A stretch of DNA of 64,000 bases from UBA4417 sp031550085 (GCA_031550085.1 JAVBOY010000017.1:62001-126000); one strand, 5' to 3'; counted from the stretch's first letter, positions 50,731 through 60,729 are shown. Notes: generated by a model not told the origin, from the sequence alone. Numbers and translations are program-made.

Positions 50731-51627
50731 ATGATTATGTCTTTTTCAACCGATAAAATTACACCTTTTTCCGGAAATCAATACCTGCCCTGCGGGAATA
50801 ATATATTGGATCTTTCATCGCCTGTGGTGATGGGGATTTTAAATGTCACGCCCGATTCATTTTACGATGGCGGACGCTATTACCTATTGGATAAACAAAT
50901 TGCTCAAGCCGAAAAGATGATTTCGGAAGGAGCTGCTATCATCGACATCGGTGCGGCCTCTACCCGTCCCTATGCTGAAGAAGTTTCGGAAGCGGAAGAA
51001 TTGAAGCGTTTGCTTCCGGCACTGGAAATTCTGGTCAAACGTTTTCCCAACATCATTTTTTCGGTGGATACGTTTTGGGCCTCCGTTGCTGAAGCGTCGG
51101 CCGACTTGGGCGCCGGAATTATTAATGATATTTCGGGCGGGACTTTTGATGAAAATTTATTAAGGATCGTATCGCAAAAAAAGCTTACTTATGTACTGAT
51201 GCATATTCAGGGAACCCCAAAGAACATGCAACAAAATCCACAATATGAGAATGTTGTGTTAGAAATAATAAAATATTTCCAAAATAAAATTCATTTTTTA
51301 CAAGAAATCGAGGTAAATAATATTATTCTTGATTTAGGGTTTGGATTTGGAAAAACAATCGAACATAATTATATTATCCTAAAAAAGATGATGGAATTTC
51401 AAGAATTTGAACTTCCGATCTTGGTTGGTTTATCGAGAAAGTCAATGCTTTACAAACCCCTGAATATTACGCCTCAGGAAGCTTTGAATGCCACTACGGC
51501 TGCACATACCATTGCTTTATTGAATGGAGCCAAAATTCTACGCGTGCATGATGTAAAAGAAGCCGTGGAAGCAATAAAAATTGTGGCGAAACTAACCGAT
51601 TCGATTACCTTTGCAGAAAGAATCTGA
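50731..51627 (+). CDS. folP: Dihydropteroate synthase
   Basis: Condenses p-aminobenzoate with pterin pyrophosphate in folate synthesis; target of sulfonamides. About 298 aa, with VVMGILNVTPDSFYDGGRY, IDIGAASTRPYAEEVS, INDISGGTFD and VGLSRKSML, all standard. Start is ATG at 50731 (or 50737); the longer frame from 50650 crosses a TAATTTTA -7-like box at 50681-50688. It is translationally close to cdaA (five-base gap), the common folP-cdaA pair. Confidence 0.95.
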   Translation: MIMSFSTDKITPFSGNQYLPCGNNILDLSSPVVMGILNVTPDSFYDGGRYYLLDKQIAQAEKMISEGAAIIDIGAASTRPYAEEVSEAEELKRLLPALEILVKRFPNIIFSVDTFWASVAEASADLGAGIINDISGGTFDENLLRIVSQKKLTYVLMHIQGTPKNMQQNPQYENVVLEIIKYFQNKIHFLQEIEVNNIILDLGFGFGKTIEHNYIILKKMMEFQEFELPILVGLSRKSMLYKPLNITPQEALNATTAAHTIALLNGAKILRVHDVKEAVEAIKIVAKLTDSITFAERI

Positions 51628-51632
51628 AAAAA

Positions 51633-52427
51633 ATGAGCACCTTGTTAATTCCGCTTTTTATTCATATAAAAATCCTGGATATTGTTGATGTCCTGTTGGT
51701 TGCATTTTTGCTTTATTCGCTTTATAACTTGTTGAAAGGCACGGCTGCCGTTAATATCTTCCTGGGCATTTTATCAATTTTTGTCCTGTGGCGTGTGGTA
51801 AAAGCTTTGCAAATGAGCCTCTTGAGCGATTTGTTGGGGGCATTTATCAGCGTAGGATTTATTGCCTTTATTGTGGTGTTTCAGCCTGAAATCCGGAAAT
51901 TTTTATTGGCAATCGGTTCTCCCGATGTGTTTAAGCGCAAAGACCACCGGTTTTTGTTCTGGAAAATCCGCTTTCACGACAACAACCTGAACGATGTCGA
52001 TCCGGTTGTTCAGGCTTGCAGCCGCATGGCGCAAACGCAAACCGGTGCTTTGATTGTGATTGCGCATAAAAACGATTTGGCCGATATCATCGAAACCGGA
52101 ATCCGGATGGATGCCGCTATTTCCATTCCTGCCATTGAAAGCATTTTTTACAAAAACGCCCCCTTACACGATGGAGCGTTGATTATTTTGAACAACAAAT
52201 TGTGTGCGGCCCGTTGCATCCTGCCGGTTTCGGCAAACGCCGATTTGCCGGCTAATTTGGGCTTGCGCCATCGTTCGGCTTTGGGAATTACCGAAAAAAC
52301 CGATGCAGTCGCTATTATTGTTTCGGAACAAACGGGAAAGATTTCGTATTGCCGCAATGGACAACTTACCGTGGATGTACAAACCGCCGGTTTGAAAAAA
52401 ATGTTGCTGGAAGATTTCGGGGTTTAA
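51633..52427 (+). CDS. cdaA: Diadenylate cyclase CdaA
   Basis: Makes cyclic di-AMP from two ATP at the membrane. The 264-aa protein has three N-terminal membrane helices (residues about 10-85), a short coiled region and the DisA_N cyclase domain with the DGA motif in HDGALIIL and RHR in LRHRSALGIT. Length and topology are those of CdaA. The pairing with folP is conserved; no CdaR/YbbR homologue follows, unlike in Firmicutes. Confidence 0.95.
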   Translation: MSTLLIPLFIHIKILDIVDVLLVAFLLYSLYNLLKGTAAVNIFLGILSIFVLWRVVKALQMSLLSDLLGAFISVGFIAFIVVFQPEIRKFLLAIGSPDVFKRKDHRFLFWKIRFHDNNLNDVDPVVQACSRMAQTQTGALIVIAHKNDLADIIETGIRMDAAISIPAIESIFYKNAPLHDGALIILNNKLCAARCILPVSANADLPANLGLRHRSALGITEKTDAVAIIVSEQTGKISYCRNGQLTVDVQTAGLKKMLLEDFGV

Positions 52428-52486
52428 CGATTGCCGTTTGCCTTGTAATTTTATAAGTCATTGTTATCAAATAAATTACACGGATT

Positions 52487-53275
52487 ATGAAGGAATTATT
52501 GAATAACAAACTGCAACCCAGGCATTACTATTTGTTTAAAATCATTTATTTGCGGCTTTGCTCGATCCCTTTTGTCTTCAACCTGAATAAATTGGCGCGT
52601 ATTTACAAGTCGGATAAAAGGGGAACACATTTTTATACCCAGCATTACGCCAAGCATTTCGGGAAATATAAATTCAAACGGATCAAATTGTTTGAAATCG
52701 GCGTGGGTGGGTATCAGGCTCCTTACAGCGGCGGAAATTCGTTACGGATGTGGAAACGGTATTTCCCCTTTGCAAAAATCATTTCCCTGGATATTTATGA
52801 CAAATCTTTTATTAAAGAAAGGCGTATCAAAATCTATCAAGGCAGCCAAACGGACGAAGTTATCTTAAATCAAATCATCGAGGAAAACGGCGCACCCGAT
52901 ATCATAATCGACGACGGGAGCCATATCAATGAGCATGTAATTGCTACGTTTCAAATTTTGTTTCCCAAACTTAAAACGGGAGGTATTTATGTCATTGAAG
53001 ATACGGAAACATCGTACTGGCCGGACTATGGTGGCGATAGTGAAAATCGGAACAACCCGCTTACCATCTCGTATTTTTTCAAAAACCTGACAGATTGCCT
53101 CAACCACCAGGAATTTGTTATCCCGAACTATCAGCCCTCCTATTTTGACCAAACCATTTACTCCATTCAGTTTTACCACAATTTGATATTTATTTTCAAA
53201 GGGTTCAACAATGAGCCTTCGAATGTTGATCCGGAGAATCCCGACAGTATATTAGCGGATAAAGTCTACGTATAG
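52487..53275 (+). CDS. Class I SAM-dependent methyltransferase (MycE/TylF-like)
   Basis: 262-aa protein. The SAM fold is visible as KLFEIGVGG (motif I), IISLDIYDKS (acidic strand end), QGSQTDEV and PDIIIDDGSHINEHVIATF (motif IV with metal-binding Asp and the following His), then GGIYVIEDTETS. This pattern is that of sugar O-methyltransferases such as MycE and TylF, which act on sugar hydroxyls in a Mg2+-dependent way. In this envelope-rich setting a surface sugar is a plausible acceptor. A TAATTTTA box lies at 52445-52452. Confidence 0.85.
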   Translation: MKELLNNKLQPRHYYLFKIIYLRLCSIPFVFNLNKLARIYKSDKRGTHFYTQHYAKHFGKYKFKRIKLFEIGVGGYQAPYSGGNSLRMWKRYFPFAKIISLDIYDKSFIKERRIKIYQGSQTDEVILNQIIEENGAPDIIIDDGSHINEHVIATFQILFPKLKTGGIYVIEDTETSYWPDYGGDSENRNNPLTISYFFKNLTDCLNHQEFVIPNYQPSYFDQTIYSIQFYHNLIFIFKGFNNEPSNVDPENPDSILADKVYV

Positions 53276-53319
53276 TTAACGAATACAAGATCAAAACTTA
53301 TTTTTTATTTCAACAAAGG

Positions 53320-53350
53320 TTGGTGATTTAGCAGAAGCCTTATACTTTTG
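53320..53350 (+). promoter_or_regulatory. Promoter of the DUF1266 lipoprotein gene
   Basis: TTGG (53320-53323), 19 bases, TACTTTTG (53343-53350). The -7 box overlaps the start of the longer frame at 53348, so the ATG at 53384 is used. Confidence 0.75.
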
Positions 53351-53383
53351 TCCGAACTATTCATTAACAAAAGAAACACAAAC

Positions 53384-54181
53384 ATGAAATTATCCAAACT
53401 TTTTTTATCGGTCGTCGTATGCGGGCTTTTCGTTTCCATAGTATCCTGCGGAGGCCAAGCAACTGAAAAAACAATCAAGGACGAGAAATTGCAGCCTTTT
53501 TTATTGGGGGGTATTTATTCCATTCATGGATATGGAGGGTGTAAAGCCTTTTTCAACCTGGTGAAACAACAAGTAAGCTCTGAACCGGGTTCGTCCAAAT
53601 TTTTAAAGGATTTGACCACCACTTACAACGAAGTATTTACATTTCCTTTCGGAACCGACGATCCGGATGAATATCGCGAAGGTTTAAAGGAATGGTGGGA
53701 AGTAAGCAACAAAGAAGAATTTTTGACGACCCAAAAAAAATTGCTGGAGAAAGGTCATCAGGCTTCTTACGAACAATGCCGCAAAGCTATTGACGAGAAT
53801 GGTGGTGCCAATGCCGATATTAACAAAATTGATTGGGGAAAATACGGCATCGATAAAGAAGATCTGGCATTTGTGAAAGAAAACTACGCCAAGTTTTCCA
53901 AATCCGGAATCAAAGCATGGGACATTGCTCGTTATGTAAACAATGTGAACATGGGACATGCTGCAGGATATATCAATGATGCCGAAAGCCGTGAGATGCT
54001 GAAAAATGCGGTGGTTGAAGCGCAAAAATATTATTCGAACTGGAAAGATTACTATACGGATTTCAATTTGGGTCGTAAATTCTGGGGCGGTGACAATTCA
54101 TCCGATTTTGATGCATTGGCCGAAGGAATTTTGGATACGACCAATGTTTACAACATTTACAACTACGCAACCATTAAATAA
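53384..54181 (+). CDS. DUF1266 domain lipoprotein
   Basis: 265-aa protein with a lipoprotein signal (VSIVSCGG, Cys at about residue 25). The second half carries the DUF1266 signature: IKAWDIARYVNNVNMGHAAG, then a helix, NWKDYYTDFNLGRKFWGG. In E. coli the domain occurs in cytosolic YbeR/YbeU-type proteins of unknown function; a lipidated, probably periplasmic form is less usual. The gene is a single unit with its own promoter and a terminator at 54206. Confidence 0.82.
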   Translation: MKLSKLFLSVVVCGLFVSIVSCGGQATEKTIKDEKLQPFLLGGIYSIHGYGGCKAFFNLVKQQVSSEPGSSKFLKDLTTTYNEVFTFPFGTDDPDEYREGLKEWWEVSNKEEFLTTQKKLLEKGHQASYEQCRKAIDENGGANADINKIDWGKYGIDKEDLAFVKENYAKFSKSGIKAWDIARYVNNVNMGHAAGYINDAESREMLKNAVVEAQKYYSNWKDYYTDFNLGRKFWGGDNSSDFDALAEGILDTTNVYNIYNYATIK

Positions 54182-54205
54182 GCGTTTTTGATCCTGAAAT
54201 ATCAA

Positions 54206-54236
54206 ACGGGCCGGAAATTGTTCCGGCTCGTTTTGC
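54206..54236 (+). terminator. Intrinsic terminator after the DUF1266 gene
   Basis: CGGGCCGGAA / TTCCGGCTCG stem with one G-T pair, ATTG loop and TTTTG tail, 25 bases after the stop. Confidence 0.75.
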
Positions 54237-54458
54237 ATAAAAGAGCTTGCAAATTGCCTTGGGAAAAAGTCAGCAAAAAGAATCGAAAAACATTGAAAAC
54301 CATTCGTATATCTGTCTTACCCAAATAAAAAACATTTCCATAGGGCTGCTTATGTAAGAAAAACAAGGTAAAGGGCGTTATATAATCTCGAAATGGCAAT
54401 CTCCGTAAAAAAAACGGACACATTGCAAACTGGCAAAACATTTAACCCATGCATTGAA

Positions 54459-56654
54459 ATGAACACTGAAATAGAAAGAACTTACAACGAAATCGTCCGG
54501 TTTGTTGAAAAAAAACGGATTAAAGAAGCCCTGGATCATTTGAGAAAAATATTGGAAAACATCCCTTCGGCTGAATTCTCAAATCAATTGGAAAACCTGG
54601 ATCAAACGTATAAGGTCATGCTCGACTATACGTTTCGAAGCGTGCCAGACCCGCAACGGGAACAGGTATATCACTCGCTTCAGGTTTCTATTCTGGAGCT
54701 GTCCGACCAAATCCGCCAAAAAGCGCTGGAACAATCCGGGATGCATACTTATACTTTGAAGGCCAGTTTTGAAAAACAAAAAGAATTTGCTTCGGAAGAG
54801 GCTTCCCGGAAATTCGATACCCATTCGGCTGATCGCGAATTGGCCCGCTTGTTAAACGATGCCGATTTCAACAATGAAATTTCCGCGCCGAAAGTGACTC
54901 CCGAAATTTTTCAATTGATTTGGTTGTCCGACAAATACATTGACAGCGACCGCAAGCTGATCGAAACCATTCGTACCTCAAACGAATTGCCCTGGCATGA
55001 AAAATCCTTGGCAGTCAGCGCCTTGACAATTAGTTTATTGAACTGCTTCGACAAGGAAAAATTTCGTTTGTTGTGCGCGTTTTATGCCGACCGGCAACAT
55101 CAGGTTTGGCAACGGGCTTTGGTGGGATTGATTTTCGCTTTGCATTATTATGATCGTCGGATTTTGTTGTATCCTGCTTTGACGGAAGAGTTGGAAGCAC
55201 TGAAAGCAAATCCCGATTTTTTCCGGGATGTTCAGATGGTGTTGATTCAAATTTTCAAATCCCTTGAAACGGAAAAAGTTACGCGCAAATTCCAACAGGA
55301 AATCATGCCTGACATGAAGAAGTTTGAGGAACAAATGCGCGAAAAACTGGATCTGGACAATATTCTGGATAGCAACTTCGGGGAAGATAAAAACCCGGAT
55401 TGGGAGAAACTTTTTGAGGATTCTCCGGAACTCCTGAATAAAATGGAAGAAATGTCGCAAATGCAGATGGAAGGGATCGATTTGTTTATGGGTACATTTG
55501 CGCAATTGAAGCATTTTCCTTTTTTCAATGAAATCAGCAATTGGTTTCGTCCCTTTTATAAAGAAAACGAGCAAGTGCAAAAGCTTTTGTCGGACTCTAA
55601 AAACGGCGAAATGGCCTTTTTTCTCGAAAGCCTGGAAAAGTCGTTTTACATGTGCAATTCCGACCGTTATTCGTTTTGCTTCAACGTGATTCATTTGCCC
55701 GATGAACAAAAGCAATCGGTGATCGGATTTTTCAATATGGAAGCTGATAGCCTGCGCGATGTGGAAGAGCAAGACCGTTTGCTTTCCACGCCGGCAAACG
55801 ATCAACGCATTTTTACACAGTACATTCAGGATTTATACCGTTTTTACAAATTGTACCCGTTCCGGGCCGATTTTTGTGACGTTTTCAACTTATCCTGGGA
55901 TATTTCAAAATCGGTTTTGTTTCCGGTCTTAAAAGCCGAACCTTCTATTTTGTGTGATGCCGCTACCTTTTTATTTGAGAAAGAACGCTATCCCGAAGCC
56001 ATTCCTTTGTTTATCTATCTTTTGGAAAACCACGAGCCGAACCAAATCCTCATCGAAAAACTGGCTTATGCGTACCAGGTATCGGATGATTTTGAAAATG
56101 CACTGGTTTACTATAAAAAAGCGGAGTTGTTCGATACGAACCGTTTGTGGTGCTTGAAGAAAATCATTTATTGTTTGCGGCAGTTGCAACGTCCCGAAGA
56201 AGCGTTGCAATGGTGTACCGAAGCTCTGGCCGTCGAACCGGACGATATTTATGTCCATACCATGGCGGGAAACTGTTATTTGGATCTGAAACAATACAGC
56301 GAAGCGTTAAACCACTATTTCCGGGTTGAATTTCTGGCTCCCGACAACAAAAAAGTGTTGCGCCCCATTGCCTGGTGTTCGTTTGTCCAAAACAAACTGG
56401 ATATTGCCCGCAACTACCTGCACACGATTTTGTCCTTATCGCCTTCAGCCCACGATTACATCAATGCCGGCCATGTGGAATTTTGTCTCGGTAAGAAATT
56501 CGAGGCTTTGGAATTGTATCGCAAATCGTTATCAACCGGAGAAATAAGCATCCAAAAATTTCGTGAAATCCTGATTATGGACAAGGACTTTTTAATCCAA
56601 AACGGAGTGGATAAAAATGATTTGCCTTTGGTGGTAGACTTTTTGAGGTATTAG
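54459..56654 (+). CDS. Large cytosolic TPR-repeat protein
   Basis: 731-aa protein without signal peptide or membrane segment. It is mainly alpha-helical; residues about 1-130 form a coiled region (RIKEALDHLRKILENIPS), the middle holds long acidic helices (around FGEDKNPDWEKLFEDSPELL), and the last 200 residues have clear TPRs such as YPEAIPLFIYLLE, FENALVYYKKAELFDTN, PEEALQWCTEALAVEPDD and YSEALNHYFRVEFLAPD. I choose the ATG at 54459 because the regular helix begins there; 54393 is an alternative adding 22 residues. Family known in Bacteroidota but unnamed; no function proposed. Confidence 0.82.
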   Translation: MNTEIERTYNEIVRFVEKKRIKEALDHLRKILENIPSAEFSNQLENLDQTYKVMLDYTFRSVPDPQREQVYHSLQVSILELSDQIRQKALEQSGMHTYTLKASFEKQKEFASEEASRKFDTHSADRELARLLNDADFNNEISAPKVTPEIFQLIWLSDKYIDSDRKLIETIRTSNELPWHEKSLAVSALTISLLNCFDKEKFRLLCAFYADRQHQVWQRALVGLIFALHYYDRRILLYPALTEELEALKANPDFFRDVQMVLIQIFKSLETEKVTRKFQQEIMPDMKKFEEQMREKLDLDNILDSNFGEDKNPDWEKLFEDSPELLNKMEEMSQMQMEGIDLFMGTFAQLKHFPFFNEISNWFRPFYKENEQVQKLLSDSKNGEMAFFLESLEKSFYMCNSDRYSFCFNVIHLPDEQKQSVIGFFNMEADSLRDVEEQDRLLSTPANDQRIFTQYIQDLYRFYKLYPFRADFCDVFNLSWDISKSVLFPVLKAEPSILCDAATFLFEKERYPEAIPLFIYLLENHEPNQILIEKLAYAYQVSDDFENALVYYKKAELFDTNRLWCLKKIIYCLRQLQRPEEALQWCTEALAVEPDDIYVHTMAGNCYLDLKQYSEALNHYFRVEFLAPDNKKVLRPIAWCSFVQNKLDIARNYLHTILSLSPSAHDYINAGHVEFCLGKKFEALELYRKSLSTGEISIQKFREILIMDKDFLIQNGVDKNDLPLVVDFLRY

Positions 56655-56817
56655 GCTCACTTTTGGACATCTTTTTCAAAAATAATCAATCGATTGATTA
56701 TCAACTTTATGAAATCGGTTTAAAGAATCGTTTAAACAAAGGGTGGGCTGCTTTGTTAAAAATCTTTTTGTATTTTTACCAACGAAAAAAACGCAACTCC
56801 TCTTTGAACCTTGATTT

Positions 56818-58878
56818 ATGGAATCTTTCGATCTCCCCGCTTTGATAAACCTGGACCCGTGGCTGCAGCCTGCCTCCGGATCGGTTCGGGAACGAACCCG
56901 GAGATTCCACAAACGCATTCAGGAGATTGAAAACCAATCCGGCAGCCTCGACGCCTTTGCTTCGGCCTATCATTATTTGGGGATCCATAAAAACGAGGAA
57001 TTGCAATGCTTCATCTACCGCGAGTTTGCACCCAACGCCCGCCAACTTTATCTGACCGGCGACTTCAACGGTTGGGACCGTCACGCGCATCCGCTAAAAA
57101 AAATCGACTCCGGCGTTTGGGAGATCCGCTTGGATTTTCCGGAATATAAAGATCGTTTTTTACACGGAAGCCGGGTCAAGGTGCTGGTGGATAGTTGCCT
57201 GGGAGAGCAACTCCGCATTCCCGCTTATGCAACCCGCGTGATTCAGGACGAAGAGAGCAAGGATTTTTCGTGTCAATTGTGGTTTCCGGATGCTTTTGAT
57301 TGGCAAAACGAAGATTTTGTTCCGAAACAGAAGGACGATTTGCTGATCTATGAGGCGCATGTGGGCATGGCACAGGAAAAGGAAGGCATCGGAACCTACC
57401 GGGAATTTACCGAACGGATTCTTCCCAAAATCAAAAAACAGGGATACAACACCATCCAACTGATGGCCATTCAGGAGCATCCGTATTACGGATCGTTCGG
57501 GTACCACGTATCCAATTTTTTCGCTCCTTCTTCCCGTTTCGGCACACCGGAAGAGTTGAAAGAACTGATCCGGACGGCACACCAGATGGGGCTTGCCGTA
57601 GTGATGGATTTGGTCCACTCGCATTTTGTAAGGAATACCAGCGAAGGGCTGAATCTCTTCGACGGAACGGAACTTTATTCGTTTGGCGGCGAACGGGGCG
57701 AGCATCCGCAATGGGATTCCAAACTTTTCAATTACGGGCGGCCTGAGGTGCTGCAATTTTTATTGTCCAATGTAAAATACTGGCTGCAGGAATTTCATTT
57801 CGACGGCTTCCGATTTGACGGAGTCGGTTCCATGATGTATTTCCACCACGGCAACCAGCAACCGGAAACACCTTTCGATTTTTTTGAAAACGGGGTTGAA
57901 AAGGATGCCGTCACCTACCTGCAATTGGCGAATCGCTTGATTCACAAGTTGAATCCGCACGCTGTCAGTATAGCGGAAGATGTCACCGGAATGCCGGGAT
58001 TGACCGTCGATCCGGAGGCGGGGGGAATCGGGTTTGATTACCGCCTGGGAATGGGGATTCCTGATTTTTGGATCAAATATTTAAAAGATTATAAAGACGA
58101 GGATTGGGATATTTATGAAATGTGGCGGGTGCTCAACGACCGGCTTCCGTATGTAAAAACCGTTGCGTATGCCGAATCGCACGATCAGGCTTTGGTCGGC
58201 GATAAAACGATTGCTTTCCGGCTGATGGATCAGGAAATGTATTACCACATGCGTGTTTCCGATTCCAATCCGGTTATCGACCGCGGAATTGCACTTCATA
58301 AAATGATCCGGCTTTTTACCCTATCGCTGGGCGGGCAGGCATACCTTAACTTTATGGGAAACGAGTTCGGCCATCCGGAATGGATCGATTTTCCCAGGCA
58401 GGGAAACAACTGGTCGTACAAGTATGCCAGTCGCCAATGGTCGTTGGTGACCAACAAATTGCTGAAATACCAATTCCTGAACAACTTCGACAAAGCCCTA
58501 TTGAAATTGGCCGGGAAATACGGGATTCTTTCATCGGATTATGCGCAGCAGCTCAATATGGATGCGGAAAACAAATGCATCATTTTCGAACGCAATCAAT
58601 TGATTTTCCTGTTCAATTTCCATGTGAGTTGTTCCATTCCCGATTATGAATTTACGGTACCTCACCCGGGGGATTATGAAATTATTTTATGCACCGACCA
58701 TGCCGGTTTCGGCGGCTTGGCGCGTGTAAACGAAACCATCACCTACCCGGCCTTTTATCATCAAGGCCTGCAATGCAACCGGCTCCGGATTTATTTCCCG
58801 AACCGGACAGCGATCGTATTGAAACAAGTAAAAAAACCGCGAAAAAAATCCAACATTGATTTTGCGGTTGGTGAATAA
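56818..58878 (+). CDS. glgB: 1,4-alpha-glucan branching enzyme
   Basis: GH13 enzyme that makes alpha-1,6 branches in glycogen. The 686-aa protein has a CBM48-type N-terminal domain (residues about 60-150, FIYREFAPNARQLYLTGDFNGW), the (beta/alpha)8 catalytic domain with VVMDLVHSHFV, DGFRFDGVGSMMY (nucleophile Asp), SIAEDVTG (acid Glu) and YAESHDQALVG, and a C-terminal beta domain. Size and motifs match eukaryote-like GlgB of this phylum. Glycogen synthase and other glg genes are not nearby. A TATTTTTA box lies at 56771-56778. Confidence 0.94.
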   Translation: MESFDLPALINLDPWLQPASGSVRERTRRFHKRIQEIENQSGSLDAFASAYHYLGIHKNEELQCFIYREFAPNARQLYLTGDFNGWDRHAHPLKKIDSGVWEIRLDFPEYKDRFLHGSRVKVLVDSCLGEQLRIPAYATRVIQDEESKDFSCQLWFPDAFDWQNEDFVPKQKDDLLIYEAHVGMAQEKEGIGTYREFTERILPKIKKQGYNTIQLMAIQEHPYYGSFGYHVSNFFAPSSRFGTPEELKELIRTAHQMGLAVVMDLVHSHFVRNTSEGLNLFDGTELYSFGGERGEHPQWDSKLFNYGRPEVLQFLLSNVKYWLQEFHFDGFRFDGVGSMMYFHHGNQQPETPFDFFENGVEKDAVTYLQLANRLIHKLNPHAVSIAEDVTGMPGLTVDPEAGGIGFDYRLGMGIPDFWIKYLKDYKDEDWDIYEMWRVLNDRLPYVKTVAYAESHDQALVGDKTIAFRLMDQEMYYHMRVSDSNPVIDRGIALHKMIRLFTLSLGGQAYLNFMGNEFGHPEWIDFPRQGNNWSYKYASRQWSLVTNKLLKYQFLNNFDKALLKLAGKYGILSSDYAQQLNMDAENKCIIFERNQLIFLFNFHVSCSIPDYEFTVPHPGDYEIILCTDHAGFGGLARVNETITYPAFYHQGLQCNRLRIYFPNRTAIVLKQVKKPRKKSNIDFAVGE

Positions 58879-58922
58879 TTTGTGAACTTTGCTCATTTTA
58901 GAAATTAACGATCAAAAATAAT

Positions 58923-59231
58923 ATGTCAGATATTCGTAAGAAGGTAATAATCAGTTACGAAAAAACGCCCACCGAATTAAAAGAACTTATTTTAAAAAAA
59001 TACCCAGATGGGTGGGTCAATCATACCAAAAAGGTAGCCGCTCCGAACGGAGCCTTTTACGCCATCACGGTTGATTACGGAGAAGCAACTTATTTGGTAA
59101 AAATGCCGGTAAAAGTGGATGAGAAATCCGAGAAAATTGAAGAAGCCATTTTTTCCGAAACCCATGATAACAAAGAGGATGAAGAAGTAAAAGACCAGGA
59201 TGAGCCGGCTGAGGATAAGGGCGAAGAATAA
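58923..59231 (+). CDS. Small acidic-tailed protein of unknown function
   Basis: 102-aa cytosolic protein. Residues 1-70 form a compact alpha/beta unit (IISYEKTPTELKELILKKYPDGW, then FYAITVDYGEATYLVKMPVKVD). The last 30 residues are almost only Glu, Asp and Lys and are probably disordered. It is 46 bases upstream of the DUF6913-like gene and dapA, and likely in the same transcription unit. I do not recognise a named family. Confidence 0.75.
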   Translation: MSDIRKKVIISYEKTPTELKELILKKYPDGWVNHTKKVAAPNGAFYAITVDYGEATYLVKMPVKVDEKSEKIEEAIFSETHDNKEDEEVKDQDEPAEDKGEE

Positions 59232-59277
59232 AATCGCAAGAACAAATCGAATTTGACTTTAAATTGTTTCAAAGAAA

Positions 59278-59829
59278 ATGGGATCAAACCTTTTACACAA
59301 GCTTCAGCTGAACCAAGCCAAAAAACGATTGCAGCGAAAGCATAAACGATTGCGTAGAAGTCCTTCATTCCAGAATCTTCAGAAAGCGGTTAAAGTCGGG
59401 ATTTTGTACTCATTGACGGACGAGAAGTCATTCACTGCGGTCAATTCGTTTATCGCCGAACTGCAAAAAGAACATAAAAGCCTTCAAGTGATCGGCTTGT
59501 GCACAACGAAAGCCACGCCGGCATTTTACAAGATAAACGCTTTGCACAAGATTCTTTTGCCGAAGGATATGAACCTGTTTTTGCAGCCCAAAGCAGCTTT
59601 TATAGCCGATTTTATCCAGGCTCCGTTTGATATCTTGTTAAATTTGGACTTGGAAAGTCATTTTGCGCTCCATTATTTGGCGGCCATATGTAATGCAAAG
59701 ATGAAAGTCGGAATTCCCTCCGATTTTTCAGCATATTACGATGTTTTGCTGAAAACGGATGAAGAAGAAACGCAAAACGCCAAAGCACAAATTGCCATGA
59801 TAAAAAACTATTTGTCAACCATTTTTTAA
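59278..59829 (+). CDS. DUF6913-like protein upstream of dapA
   Basis: 183-aa protein. The first 35 residues are highly basic (LNQAKKRLQRKHKRLRRSPS); the rest is an alpha/beta fold with KVGILYSLTDEKSF, VIGLCTTKATPAFY, PFDILLNLDLESHFALHYLAA and AKMKVGIPSDF. This matches the DUF6913 proteins that I recall beside dapA in Bacteroidota. The spacing to dapA is 12 bases, indicating one operon. Function unknown; the glycosyltransferase-like strand order is only suggestive. Confidence 0.75.
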   Translation: MGSNLLHKLQLNQAKKRLQRKHKRLRRSPSFQNLQKAVKVGILYSLTDEKSFTAVNSFIAELQKEHKSLQVIGLCTTKATPAFYKINALHKILLPKDMNLFLQPKAAFIADFIQAPFDILLNLDLESHFALHYLAAICNAKMKVGIPSDFSAYYDVLLKTDEEETQNAKAQIAMIKNYLSTIF

Positions 59830-59841
59830 TTTATTTGAGTT

Positions 59842-60729
59842 ATGTTATCCGAATTCAAAGGAACAGGTGTTGCGCTGGTTACGCCATTCCACAAGCAAGG
59901 AACCATCGATTTCAGTTCGTTGGAGAAACTGATCGAACATGTCATTTCCGGAGGCGTAAATTATTTGGTCGTTCAAGGAACTACAGCCGAAACGGCTACC
60001 TTGACAAACGAAGAACGCCAAGCCCTCTCCTACTTTGTGGTTGACATCGTGAATAAGCGGGTGCCTTTGATGCTCGGCCTGGCAGGCAATAACACCCAAC
60101 AATTGAGTACAACATTCCGTACACAAGACCTGGATGGTTATGAAGCGATTCTGAGCGTAACCCCTTACTACAACAAGCCCCAGCAGCGCGGCTTGTATTT
60201 GCATTATAAAAATATTGCAACCGTGAGCCCTTTGCCGATCATGCTTTACAATGTTCCGGGACGGACAGGGGTAAATATGAAACCCGAAACGGTGATCCAG
60301 CTGGCTAACGATTTTGACAACATCATCGGAATCAAAGAAGCGGCCGGTAGCATTGAGCAAATGATGGATTTGCTCCGGTTGCGCCCAAAGAATTTTTTGG
60401 TTGTTTCGGGTGATGATCTCCTTACTTTGCCGACCATAGCGATGGGTGGCGACGGCGTCATCTCCGTGGCGGCAAATGCCTATCCCAAAGAATGGAGCGA
60501 ACTGGTTGCTTTTGCTCAAAAAGGAGATTTAAAAAAAGCGCGCGAAATCCATTATCGGTTGACCGAATTTATAAAACTGATTTTTGCAGATGGAAACCCC
60601 AGCGGTATCAAAGCTGCCTTGGAAATAAAAGAGCTAATTTCCAATAACATACGGCTCCCATTGGTAAAGGTTGAAAAAACCTTATACAATCAACTGGCAA
60701 ATGCCATAAAAGAAATCGAGTCAAAATAA
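59842..60729 (+). CDS. dapA: 4-hydroxy-tetrahydrodipicolinate synthase
   Basis: First committed step of the lysine/diaminopimelate pathway: condenses pyruvate with aspartate semialdehyde. The 295-aa TIM barrel has VVQGTTAET (Thr47, Thr48), the Tyr136 of MLYNVPGRTG and the Schiff-base Lys165 in GIKEAAGS. GTTAE replaces the usual GTTGE with Ala for Gly, a small change seen in some homologues. Cotranscribed with the DUF6913-like gene upstream. Confidence 0.96.
   Translation: MLSEFKGTGVALVTPFHKQGTIDFSSLEKLIEHVISGGVNYLVVQGTTAETATLTNEERQALSYFVVDIVNKRVPLMLGLAGNNTQQLSTTFRTQDLDGYEAILSVTPYYNKPQQRGLYLHYKNIATVSPLPIMLYNVPGRTGVNMKPETVIQLANDFDNIIGIKEAAGSIEQMMDLLRLRPKNFLVVSGDDLLTLPTIAMGGDGVISVAANAYPKEWSELVAFAQKGDLKKAREIHYRLTEFIKLIFADGNPSGIKAALEIKELISNNIRLPLVKVEKTLYNQLANAIKEIESK

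Noticed and set aside
54393..54458. Upstream extension of the large TPR protein
   Set aside because: The 22 residues are not helical like the rest and no promoter or ribosome-binding site favours them; kept only as an alternative start.
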